A DNA stretch of 40,455 nucleotides from Symsagittifera roscoffensis (Eukaryota > Xenacoelomorpha > Acoela > Convolutidae), in assembly GCF_963678635.1 (NCBI RefSeq), contig NW_026971559.1, positions 1 to 40,455 on the forward strand, given 5' to 3'. Below are positions 9,079-20,941 of the stretch, piece by piece. Numbering within the stretch: the stretch's first letter is position 1; each line of letters starts with the position of its first letter. The position numbers and the translations under genes were made by a program. Under the pieces are notes generated by a model. That model was not told the origin of the DNA. It was given only the letters and a program-made list of their open reading frames with translations, and ran no database searches.

Positions 9079-9498
9079 CAGGGGCGCATTTAGGGGGGGG
9101 GGGCGGATGTTCTTCTCAGGGATTCGAACCTCTGCCGACCCAAAGGGTCCCCCTTTGTACTATTTTCCAATATTCATTTTTGGTGATGGACCCTTAGAAT
9201 TTTGTAAAGGCGCCTTGGGCGCCAGTATATACCAATTTTTTGGGGGGAGCGCGCGCCGGAAAACGTGATTTTTGGGTCAAAATTTTCCAAAAAAAGCCTA
9301 AAAACGCCTTTTTTGGGCTGTTTTTTCAAAAATTTGCCTGCGGGCACAAATTTTGGCCAAAGCAGGGACAAAACAGTGCTTTGGGAGAGCTCGAAAATTC
9401 AATTTGGTCGAACTAAAAAAAACGCTCGACAAAAATTTCGAAAATTTTTTGAAACCCCCCCCCCCCCCCCCCCCTCGAAAATCCTAGATCCTCCCCTG
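9079..9498. repeat. hAT-like MITE with G- and C-homopolymer ends and a tRNA B box
   Basis: The left end caggggcgcatttagg with an 11-G run (9093-9103) faces a right end whose complement reads caggggaggatctagg, next to a 20-C run (9455-9474). This is the hAT-type terminal pattern. Flanking 8-mers aaagtatt and catgtttt agree at 5 of 8 positions, so a target duplication is not shown. A minus-strand GGTTCGAATCC, a perfect Pol III B-box match, lies at 9120-9130, so a tRNA-derived piece sits inside the element. No coding frame in it is credible. Confidence 0.55.
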
Positions 9499-9898
9499 CA
9501 TGTTTTGTTGATCAGTTTCATGTGATAATTTATAGAAGTTAATTTATTTAGTGATTATATGTACAATTTGTCAAATCAAGTTTACAACAATAAGTTATAT
9601 AATCACTTGGACGGTAAACGAGCAGCACTGCTCTTTCTCGAGCCTTCATCCGTAACTGTTATCTGAGGGCTCAGGTCAATGAACATAACTTAAACTAGTC
9701 AATTTGACCTCCTTCTGAGTTTCTCAGTGTGCAGAAACTTGAACATAAACAACAGCTGAAAATTTCACAGTTATTGCTTCATTTTAATGTCGACTCAACT
9801 TTAGCGTGGTGTATGGACATCTTTAATCCGGTGCGCCAGAGCCAGTTTCAAAATTTGGCTGAGTAATTCGATTCATAAAATTTTCTAGTTTCGCTTCT

Positions 9899-10029
9899 TG
9901 CAATGATGTTCCATGGATTATAATCGATTTTAATGAATTTTCCAGATTTTTCTGCATAAAATTCTAAAATAATTAACTATAATGATTATGAAATTGATTA
10001 TAAACAACTAGTACATATATATGACACAG
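9899..10029 (+). repeat. Right fragment of composite-repeat leader
   Basis: This segment from gcaatgatgttccatg to gacacagggatga matches 14848-14980 and 22906-23038. It introduces the satellite array. Confidence 0.8.
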
Positions 10030-12767
10030 GGATGAAGGGTTGATCCCAGTAGGGGTCCTTGGGTTTAGATGATCCCCAGTGATCCTTCTGTATGCCAAAT
10101 GATCCCAATGTCTAAACTGCATGCTAATTTTTTCACATATTTTTTTTCAACATTACGAGGCCAAACTGGGCACTGGATAGGCGCAAATATTTGTGTCTGT
10201 ATATTCTTGTATTCAGGAGACAAGTCTCCAATCATGTTAAATGCTTGTCGGAACGTTTAAAGGAAATAAAAAGAACAAAATAATAAAGGGAGCTATTTAT
10301 CCCTATTTATAATTAATGATCCCTAGGTATAGCCAATGATCCCTACGCTTTAACGTGATTCCATTGAAAATTTCATTGACTTGAAATGATTTATGACTGT
10401 GAATTCTTATGTATAACCTATAAAGCCAATGAAAAACTAAAGATCTTGTACAATTAAAATAACTATTGCTATTTAATGATCCCTATATATGACAAATGAT
10501 CCCTGTAATTAACCAAAAATCCCTGCGTACAAATAAGGATCCCTCCGTAGAAATGATTATCTCTAAGTAAAGCCAATGATCCATATGCATATTTAGTGGT
10601 CCCTAAGTACAATGTATGAACACTGTGTACAACAAATGACCCATGTGAATAACTAATGATCCCTATGATCAACTAATGATCCTTACGAAGTAAAAAAAAC
10701 CCATATGTACAGCTAACGAATCCTAGCTTTAATTATTGATCACTAAAAAAAAAGACTATGCATAACTTATGATCCCTATTGATACCAAATTACTCCTATG
10801 ATTATAAACATTATACTATAAATAATGTATAATCTCTACGAAATTTACGTGATCTCTTAGTAAAGCTAAGAATCATAGTGTATAATGAATAATCGTTATG
10901 CATAAACAATGATCTCAACTTACAAAAACTCAACTTATAAATAACTATTGATCCCTATATATAACTAACAATGGCCATGATTTTCCCATGATTCTAAACG
11001 TTAACTAATGATCCTTACGTCTGAACAAAGATCTCTGAGTGCTTAGATAGATATTGATCCTTAGATATAATTAATGGTCCCTAATTATAGGCATTGGCGC
11101 AGTATAGAGCTGACGATCCCTATCTATATCCAATGATCCCTATGTATAACGAAGGATCACTACGTTAAATGATGATCCTTAGGTGTAAGCAAAGATTCAT
11201 ATGCATTTAAGTGATCTCTATGTCTTCGCAATCGTGTATGACTAATGTCCCTATGTATAATATAATAACACTGTGTATAACAAGTAACAAGTGACCTCCA
11301 TTTATAATCAATGACTCATATGTATAATTAATGATCCTAAGAATGAGTAAACACAATGATCCCGACGTATAAATGATGATTCCTATCAATAGCCAATGAT
11401 ACATATGCATATTTTGTGAGCACTATAACTTCTCAATGATGTATCACTGAAGATCTCTATGTGTTACGTATAAAAACTATGTATAACAAATGAGCCTTGT
11501 GCTTAACAAAAGCATTACATATGTTTAACTAATAATCCTTACTTATAAGTAAAGATCCTTATGTACAACTAACAAATCCTACGCGTAAAAAAATTTTTTA
11601 ACCAAGATTACTATGCAAAACTAATATTCCATATCTATGACCAATTATCTCTATGTATAGCCAATGACCTCATTTAAACCTAATAATCCCTAGGATTATC
11701 CAAACAAAACTACGTATAAGGCATTATCTGTGCATAATACCAAAGATCCCCGTGTATAGCTTAGGATCACAAAGTATAGCTAAGATTCCCTATGCAAGAA
11801 CGATGATCCCTAGTGTGAATAAAGTTCCTGTGATTGTCTACTGATCACTTTATATATAACTAATTATGCCTATGGTCATCTAAACAGTACTATGTAGAAC
11901 GTATACGCTCTGTGTAATACCAATGATCCCAGTATTTTGCCAATGATCGAAATGTATAAAGTAGAATCCCTAAGCTTGAACAATGATCCCTTTGTATGAA
12001 TGAAAATCCTATTAATAACTACTGGTTCCTAAGTATAACTAATCATGCGTATGATTATCTAAACAATACTATGTAAAACGTATAATCTCTGTGTATTACC
12101 AATGACCTATGTTTATAACTAAAGATCACAATGTATCAATAGGAAACCGTCTGCATGAACAAGTATCTCTATAAATGATTAAGAATCCTAAAAAAAACCA
12201 AGGATCCCTATGTACAACCAATGATCCCTACGTTAAACGATGATCTCCATTTATAATCAGGGATCCCTCTGCCTACCTATAAAAAATGTTTCCATAAAAC
12301 TATTGATCACTATGTACAATTAATGATCCCTATTTACATCTTAAAATAATTTTGATTTTTTAATGTTGCCTATGTATGACCAAAGATCTCAAAGTAAAAC
12401 CACTGATCACTATGCATACCTAATAATCCCTATGACAACCAAAAAGCCCTTATGTAAAACTTAGGATCCCAGAAAAAATAATGATCATTATGCATAACCA
12501 ATGATACATATGAATAACTCTTAATCCTTATGCATAACTAATGAACCCGATATACAACCAATGATCGCTATGTGTATCTATTGATCCCTGCATATAGCCA
12601 ATGATCCCCATGTATAACTAACTATTCCTGTGTATACCAAAGGTACCTATGTTCAACTTGGTATACTTTTGTAGAACTAATGGTTCCTGTGTAGAGCTAT
12701 TGATCCTAATGTATAACTAAAAACCTCGCTGTATAACCAATGATCCCTTTGTATAACTAATAATCAG
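10030..12767 (+). repeat. 20-bp degenerate satellite array A
   Basis: Tandem units of about 20 bp with consensus near ATGATCCCTATGTATAACYA; by length there is room for ~130 units. Units vary strongly in sequence but keep the GATCC and TATGTATAA words. A non-repetitive insert (about 10110-10290, with ggcactggataggcgcaaat) lies near the start and recurs in all three arrays. Short frames in the array are by-products of the repeat. Confidence 0.92.
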
Positions 12768-14745
12768 TATAATTCCAATCGGAGCTCGATGTGTTTAAAA
12801 TGCTTCCAAAATGGAAATTTAAAAGCCGACAAGGCTCATTAAAAATTTGAAGAAAAACCAATTTTTTTCTGTTTAATTATTGCTGCATATGATCTTGTTT
12901 GTGTGCTGAGAAACACCTACCATTTGTTTACCAAGGATTGAGTGGAACCTTATACTTGAACTATTCCAGCCTGCATGATTGTTTATAATCGATTAAGAGA
13001 GCACTTGTTTTTGTTGTGACTTGAAGACACCTGAGTAGTCTCTCGAAAAGGGCGACTAGTTCAGTCTTCGTACATCACAGACTTCCCTAATTTTAAAATT
13101 CAGGACTAACAACAATTAAAATGATGTTGGAGAGGATAAACTAACATATAATAATTTTAGTGAGTTGATTGGCAGGATCGTCTTGCGTTCCAACAGCTTT
13201 TAAACATGGTAAAAAATTTAAAATTGAGAAAATTCCCTACAAGTCAGAAAAAAAAGTGTTCTTAAGCCATCTCCTTAAACCATCTCCCTTGAAGTTATCT
13301 TAAGCCATCTCCTCATGGTGCAGAATGATGAGAGTTTTAGGAAGCTATAGCGATGCGTTGTGATGCCACTTAAAGCACACAATGAGTTGACATATTGGAA
13401 ATTCTTTTTCTGGTAAGTTTTTGGAAAACCTGTTTCATGCACTGTGCCATTTTGATGATGTGGTACTTGGATGGAAGTTCAATGAGGATAATGAGCGAGC
13501 TGTCCGGGGAGTATGTGCCAATCGACCAGATTGCATAATTATTTCATTGGGAAAAAGGGATGCAAATTACGCCGAAACAAGCGAATAGGAATGGTAGAGC
13601 CGAAAAGTGAAGGGTAAAAAGTAGTTACAAAAAATCTTTTATTTTTTCGAATTGTCGTGCATGACACCTAACGATCTTTTTTTCTCGACAATTAAAGTTT
13701 GCAAAAATTAGAACAACAATTTTTGTTCATTATAGCGAGACAAGGTGAGCAATCTGATGGACATAAGTTACCTTTTACGATCGATTGACAACGAAAGACA
13801 AGGAAACCTTCCACGAAGTAACGATTTTCAGTAACAATCGTTACCGAGCTTATTTTACCAATCAGGAAGGCCGAGATTGAGAAAGGCAACCTTTCTCAGA
13901 GGTGAAAAAGGGGCTTCTTCAAGGAAAACCGAGAACTCGGAAGGGACTGTCGTTAGATTTTAGAACTGCCTTCTAACAATGTCTTTTTAGCTTTCTGGAC
14001 GTGTTGTGAGTCTGAAGTAACCAACATCTGATTTCCTTTTCACGATATGAGAGCTAGGAGTAAGGATCAACTCGATCCATCTCCATTAGATAGCGTTTTT
14101 TTCTCTACTGAGCAGAAGAAATTGTAGTGTAATAATGACTTATAGACTTGTTTTTAGGAGTGAACTCGAGATCTGGGAATACTCAGAACCGGCCATGTAA
14201 CTAGTTAATTTGCATGTTTTGGAGGTCAACCTTTAGACCGTAACACGTTATTTGACCCAATCTTTTGAAATACCACTTCAAATTGCTTTGGTAGAGATGG
14301 TTAATTGCATGTAAGGCTCACATTTGACGCTAGCCAATCGTTATAGAAATTAAAATTTTTTTTATCGTTATTTACTTTGAATGTTGGAAAAAAACTGTGA
14401 AAAATTAAGCATGGTTTTGTGTTGTAAGCTTGGTTTCGCCTTGCCTTTTCTAGTCTTAGCCGAGTTAAAACACTCGAAAGCTTTTTTTGGTACACTATAA
14501 AACATTTTAGTTATCTCCATCATTGAGCCAGAAAGCGTATGAACAAAGACACAAGAAAAAAATCAGTTTTCAGCTGACAAAACTTGTCAACTAGATGGCA
14601 GATTAGCATAAGAAACAATTACCAAAGTTTTGGTAAACACGACAGCGCGGCTGAAAATACTTTGACGGATTAAAGGTTTTTATTGCCAAGATTTTTGACA
14701 AAGATTTTTGTTTTTTTTTTGTAAATCGCGCCGCATATCGTTTTC
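12768..14745. repeat. Composite-repeat block, copy A
   Basis: A ~2-kb non-tandem segment starting taattccaatcggagctc and ending in atcgttttc. It is near-identical to 18269-20273 up to about 14300 and then switches to match 22340-22802. Short frames such as 13692-13889 (-) recur in other copies only because of the duplication. I recognise no transposase or reverse transcriptase. Confidence 0.9.
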
Positions 14746-14764
14746 TAAAATTATTTTTTTTATA

Positions 14765-15004
14765 TATGAGACCCATGAAAAAAAATAAATCCAAAATTTT
14801 TGTAAAGCCCATTTTTGTATGCATAAACTACATCCATCTGGAGTTTGCAATGATGTTCCATGTATTATAACCGATTTTAATGAATTTTCCAGATTTTCTG
14901 CATAAAATTCTAAAATATTTAACTAAAATGATTATAAAACTGATTAAAAACCATTAGTACATATTTATGACACAGCGATGGGGTGAGGGGGGGTGGGTTT
15001 GTGG
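14765..15004 (+). repeat. Composite-repeat leader, copy B
   Basis: An uninterrupted leader following block A, near-identical to 22823-23060 and split in the first unit (8313-8392 plus 9899-10029). It includes a G-rich patch, gtgagggggggtgggtttg. Confidence 0.88.
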
Positions 15005-18000
15005 GTTTGATCCCTGCAGGGGTCCATGGGTATAGATGATCCCCAGTGATCCTTCTGTATGCCAAATGATCCTAATGTCTAAAATGCATGCCAATTTTTT
15101 AACTTTATTTTTTTTTCAACATTACGAGGCGAAACTGGGCACTGGATAGGCGCAAATGTTTTTGTCTGTATATTCTTGGATTCAGGAGACAAGTCTTTAA
15201 TCATGTTAAATGCTTGTCGGAACGTTTAAAGGAAATAAAAGAACAAAATAATAAAGGGAGCGTACTTGTTCCGGAATACGCTTGCAAATCATAGAATGCA
15301 CAATTTAATCTCGCAATGAAACAAAATGTGTTTGTAAAATATTGTGTTTTAGATCTAATTTTCCATTAAAAAGTGACCATAAAATCTTAACTAAAACGTG
15401 ACCACTTGATGATCCCTAATGATTTCTGTGTAAAACTAACAATCCCTATTTATAATTAATGATCCCTATGTATAGCCAATGATCCCTACGTTTTAACGTG
15501 ATTCCATTGAAAATTTCATTGACTTCAAATGATTTATGACTGTGAATTCTTATGTATAACCTATAAAGCCAATGAAAAACAAAAGATCATGTACAATTAA
15601 TGGTCCTTATATATCTCTAAAGTAACTATTGCTATTTAATGATCCCTATTTATGACAAATGATCCCTGTAATTAACCAATCATCCCTGCGTACAAATAAG
15701 GATCCCTCCGTAGAAATGATTATCTCTATGTAAAGCCAATGATCCACATGCATATTCAGTGGTCCCTAAGTACAATGTATGAACACTATGTATAACAAAT
15801 GACCCATGTGAATAACTAATGATCCTTACGCATTAAAAAAAACCTAATGTACAGCTAACGAATCCTAGCTTTAATTATTGATCACTAAAAAAACAATAAT
15901 GACTATACATAAATTATGATCCCTATTTATACCAAATTGTTCCTATGATTCACAACATAATATTATAAATAATGTATAATCTCTATGAAATTTACGTGAT
16001 CTCTAAGTAAAGCTAAGAATCATAGTTCATAATGAATAATCGCTATGCATAAACAATGATCTCATTTTACAAAAAATCAACTTATAAATAACTATTGATC
16101 CCTATATATAACTAACAATGGCCATGAATTTCTCATGATTCTTAACCTTAACTAATGATCCTTACGTCTGAACAAAGATCTCTGAGTATAACCAATGATC
16201 CTTAGATATAATTAATGGTCCCTAATTATAGGCAATGGTCCCAGTATAGAGCTGACGAGCCCTATGTATATCCAATGATCCGTATGTATAACGATTGATC
16301 CCCACCTTAAATGATGATCCATATGCATTTTAGTGATTTCTATGTCTTCGCAATCGTGTATGATTAATGTCCCTATGTATAACACAATAACGCTGTGTTT
16401 AACAAGTGAACTCCATTTATAATCAATGATTCATATGTATAACTAATGATCCTAAGCATAAGTATATACAATGAACCCTACGTATTAAATGATGGTTCCT
16501 ATCAATCTCCAATGATACATATGCATATTTATTGATCACTATATCTTTTCAATGATGTATCACTGAAGATCCTTGTGTTACATAGAAAAACTATGTATAA
16601 CAAATGACCCTTGTGCAAAACAAATGCATTACACATGTTTAACTAATAATCCTTACTTATAAAAAAGATCCTTATATACAACTAACGAATCCTACGCAAA
16701 AAAACCTTATAACCAAGATTACTTTGCAAAACTAATATTCCCTATCTATGACCGATTATCCTAATGTATAACCAATGACCTCATGCAAACCTAATAATCC
16801 CTAGGATTATCAAAACAAAACTACGTATAAGGCATGGCATTATCTATGCATAATACCAAAGATCTCCGTGTATAGTTTAGGATCACAAAGTATAGCTAAG
16901 ATTCCCCAATCTCTGTGTATTACCAATTACCTATGTGTATAACTAAAGATCACAATGTATAAATAGGAAACCGTCTGCATGAACAAGTATCTCTATAAAT
17001 GATTAAGAATCCTAAAAAAAACAAGTATTCCTATGTATAACTAATCATGCCCATGACTACCTCAAGATCCCTATGAATAACTAATGATCACTACGTCTGA
17101 ATGATGATCCTTGAGTACTACTAATGCTCTTAGTATCAAAACGTATCCATACTTATAAGCAACGAACCCAGTGTAGAGCTGATGATCCCTATGTATGACC
17201 AAAAAATTCATCCGTACGACTATCAAACAATAATATGTATAAGATACAATTTATGTGTAATACCAATGATTCCTGTGTATAGCTTAGGATCACAATGTAT
17301 AACTAGGAATCCCCATGCATGAATAATTATCCCTATGTGTGAATATAACTCCTATCAAAACCTACTGATACCTATATATAACTAATCATGTTTATGATCA
17401 TATAAACAGTAATATGTATAACAAATAATCTCATTGTAGTACTAATGATCTCTGTATTTGCTAAGAATCACAATGTATAATAGAGAATCCGTCTGCTCGA
17501 ACAAAGACCCCTATATATGATTAGAAACCCTATAAAAACTAATTATCCCTATGTTAAACTAATAATCCTTACTTCTGATTAATGATCCCTGAACGCTACT
17601 TAAGATCTTTACGAAAAATTAATGGTCGATAGTTATAAGCATTGAACCCAGTGTGGAGCTGATGATCCCTATGTATATCCAATGATCCCTATGTTCAAGC
17701 AAGGATCCCTATGTACAACCAATGATCCCTACGTTAAACGATGATCTCCATTTATAATCAGGGATCCCTCTGCCTACCTATAAAAAATGTTTCCATAAAA
17801 CTATTGATCACTATGTACAATTAATGATCCCTATTTACATCTTAAAATAATTTTGATTTTTTAATGTTGCCTATGTATGACCAAAGATCTCAAAGTAAAA
17901 CCACTGATCACTATGCATACCTAATAATCCCTATGACAACCAAAAAGCCCTTATGTAAAACTTAGGATCCCAGAAAAAATAATGATCATTATGCATAACC

Positions 18001-18268
18001 AATGATACATATGAATAACTCTTAATCCTTATGCATAACTAATGAACCCGATATACAACCAATGATCGCTATGTGTATCTATTGATCCCTGCATATAGCC
18101 AATGATCCCCATGTATAACTAACTATTCCTGTGTATACCAAAGGTACCTATGTTCAACTTGGTATACTTTTGTAGAACGAATGGTTCCTGTGTAGAGCTA
18201 TTGATCCTAATGTATAACTAAAAACCTCGCTGTATAACCAATGATCCCTTTGTATAACTAATAATCAG
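15005..18268 (+). repeat. 20-bp degenerate satellite array B
   Basis: Same unit as array A. It carries the conserved internal insert at 15085-15260, followed by ~180 bp (15262-15440) that is absent from arrays A and C. From about 17690 to its end it is near-identical to array A from about 12200. Confidence 0.92.
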
Positions 18269-20273
18269 TATAATTCCAATCGGAGCTCGATGTGTTTAAA
18301 ATGCTTCCAAAATGGAAATTTAAAAGCCGACAAGGCTCATTAAAAATTTGAAGAAAAACCAATTTTTTTCTGTTTAATTATTGCTGCATATGATCTTGTT
18401 TGTGTGCTGAGAAACACCTACCATTTGTTTACCAAGGATTGAGTGGAACCTTATACTTGAACTATTCCAGCCTGCATGATTGTTTATAATCGATTAAGAG
18501 AGCACTTGTTTTTGTTGTGACTTGAAGACACCTGAGTAGTCTCTCGAAAAGGGCGACTAGTTCAGTCTTCGTACATCACAGACTTCCCTAATTTTAAAAT
18601 TCAGGACTAACAACAATTAAAATGATGTTGGAGAGGATAAACTAACATATAATAATTTTAGTGAGTTGATTGGCAGGATCGTCTTGCGTTCCAACAGCTT
18701 TTAAACATGGTAAAAAATTTAAAATTGAGAAAATTCCCTACAAGTCAGAAAAAAAAGTGTTCTTAAGCCATCTCCTTAAACCATCTCCCTTGAAGTTATC
18801 TTAAGCCATCTCCTCATGGTGCAGAATGATGAGAGTTTTAGGAAGCTATAGCGATGCGTTGTGATGCCACTTAAAGCACACAATGAGTTGACATATTGGA
18901 AATTCTTTTTCTTGTAAGTTTTTGGAAAACCTGTTTCATGCACTGTGCCATTTTGATGATGTGGTACTTGGATGGAAGTTCAATGAGGATAATGAGCGAG
19001 CTGTCCGGGGAGTATGTGCCAATCGACCAGATTGCATAATTATTTCATTGGGAAAAAGGGATGCAATTTACGCCGAAACAAGCGAATAGGAATGGTAGAG
19101 CCGAAAAGTGAAGGGTAAAAAGTAGTTACAAAAAATCTTTTATTTTTTCGAATTGTCGTGCATGACACCTAACGATCTTTTTTTCTCGACAATTAAAGTT
19201 TGCAAAAATTAGAACAACAATTTTTGTTCATTATAGCGAGACAAGGTGAGCAATCTGATGGACATAAGTTACCTTTTACGATCGATTGACAACGAAAGAC
19301 AAGGAAACCTTCCACGAAGTAACGATTTTCAGTAACAATCGTTACCGAGCTTATTTTACCAATCAGGAAGGCCGAGATTGAGAAAGGCAACCTTTCTCAG
19401 AGGTGAAAAAGGGGCTTCTTCAAGGAAAACCGAGAACTCGGAAGGGACTGTCGTTAGATTTTAGAACTGCCTTCTAACAATGTCTTTTTAGCTTTCTGGA
19501 CGTGTTGTGAGTCTGAAGTAACCAACATCTGATTTCCTTTTCACGATATGAGAGCTAGGAGTAAGGATCAACTCGATCCATCTCCATTAGATAGCGTTTT
19601 TTTCTCTACTGAGCAGAAGAAATTATAGTGTAATAATGACTTATAGACTTGTTTTTAGGAGTGAACTCGAGATCTGGGAATACTCAGAACCGGCCATGTA
19701 ACTAGTTAATTTGCATGTTTTGGAGGTCAACCTTTAGACCGTAACACGTTATTTGACCCAATCTTTTGAAATACCACTTCAAATTGCTTTGGTAGAGATG
19801 GTTAATTGCATGTAAGGCTCACATTTGACGCTAGCCAATCGTTATAAAAATTATTTTTTTTATCGTTATTTATTTTGAATGTTGAAAAAAACTGTGAAAA
19901 AATAAGCATGGTTGAATTTGGTGGTTTTGTGTTGTAAGCTTGGTTTCGCCTTGCTTTTTCTAGGTTTAGCCGAGTTAAAACTCCCAAGGGCTATTTGTGG
20001 TATACTTTGGAGCATTTTGGCCATCTCCATCATTGAGCCAGAAAACGTATGAACAAAAACACAAGAAAAAAATCAGTCTTCAGCTGACAAAAATTGTCAA
20101 CTAGATGGCAGATTAGTATGAGAAACATTTATCAAAGTTTTTGTAAACACGACAGCACTGCTGAAAATACTTTGAATGACGGAATAAAGATTTTTTTACC
20201 AAGATCTTTGACAACAGGGTCGAGAAACGCGATGTAAGAAAAGATTTTGTAAATCGCGCCCTATATCGTTTTC
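18269..20273. repeat. Composite-repeat block, copy B1
   Basis: Near-identical to block A for its first ~1.5 kb (constant offset 5501). Its last ~430 bp instead resemble block C. Block B1 runs into a CpG-rich array instead of a leader. Confidence 0.9.
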
Positions 20274-20835
20274 AGAAAGGATTTAGCAGTGGCGCCGCGG
20301 GCTTCAGTCGCGACCTCACTCTTTTTTAAGTCACGGCATCAGTCTTTTTTTAAGTCGCGCTGCTTAAATCTTTGCTTAAGCTTAATTCACGCCGTCAGTC
20401 TCTTCTTTAGTCGCGCCGCTAAAATCTTTTCTTAAGTCGCGGTGCGACTTACGAAAGGACTTAAGCGACTCGACTTCAGAAAATACCGACGCCGCGATTT
20501 AAGTAAAAACATAAGCGGCGCGTCTTAAGATAACCCAGACGGCGCGACTTAAAATGAGACCAACAGCGCGAATCAAGAAAAGTCTTGTCGTATTTTGCTC
20601 AGTCGCGCATGTCGCGGCGGTTATTCCCAGCCGCGCCGGTCGGGAAATAAAAATTTTCAGTCGCGCCGGTCGCGCGATTAACTTAGGTTGTGCCAGTCGC
20701 GCCAATACCTTAGGTCGCGCAAGTGCCAAGTTTCGGTCACGCCGGTCTGGAACTGCCAATTTAAAGTCACGCCGGTCTGGAATTACCAAATTTGGGTCGC
20801 GCCGGTCTTTTCTTAAGTCGCGGACTTCTACCCGG
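20274..20835 (+). repeat. CpG-dense ~30-bp array with internal orientation flip, copy B
   Basis: Repeats built on gtcgcgccggtctggaactg and shorter forms of 27-30 bp. Units point forward to about 20440, in reverse (ggcgcgactta) from there to about 20580, then forward again. At the first flip is a perfect hairpin, taagtcgc-ggt-gcgactta (20433-20451). cttaag words recur. CpG density is far above that of the surrounding DNA. Long frames on both strands (20499-20874) are repeat artefacts. Confidence 0.88.
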
Positions 20836-20941
20836 GCATCATTAGATCAGTTTTTTAGTTTACCTCTAGCATGATGTCTCAATTTTTAACATGATGTCTC
20901 GATGTATAACCAAAGATCCCTTTGTATAACTAAGAATCAGT
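20836..20941 (+). repeat. Short remnant of 20-bp array
   Basis: A few degenerate units (gatgtataaccaaagatccc and similar) join the CpG array to block B2. They match the right end of arrays A to C. Confidence 0.75.

Larger units (their letters stand above)
8393..9898. mobile_element. ~1.5-kb sequence interrupting the leader
   Basis: In the other two leaders, gagttt is followed directly by gcaatgatgttcc. Here 1.5 kb separates those words. The segment holds a foldback (8822-8957) and a hAT-like MITE (9079-9498), but no transposase. Either it is a compound insertion, or the other two copies derive from a deleted form. I could not identify terminal repeats or a clean target duplication. Confidence 0.5.

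Noticed and set aside
10069-10260. Frame at the start of array A, similar to 23093-23284
   Set aside because: It spans satellite units and the conserved non-repetitive insert; identity between copies equals that of the surrounding non-coding DNA.
10469-11410. Open frames in satellite array A (repeated at 23493-24434 in array C)
   Set aside because: They arise from the 20-bp unit (unit length not a multiple of 3, few stops), and their recurrence follows from the recent duplication, not from selection.
10030-12767. CRISPR array
   Set aside because: The repeated units are degenerate and directly abutting, with no constant repeat alternating with unique spacers, and there is no cas gene; this is satellite DNA.
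13692-13889. 65-residue minus-strand frame, identical at 19193-19390
   Set aside because: The whole 2-kb block is near-identical between these copies, and in blocks B2 and C the frame is broken or shifted, so there is no sign of coding constraint.
20499-20874. Long Arg/Ser-rich frames on both strands of the CpG array (also 28688-29414 and 36930-37304)
   Set aside because: GC-rich repeats with few stops give long spurious frames; both strands are open and the peptides are simple repeats.
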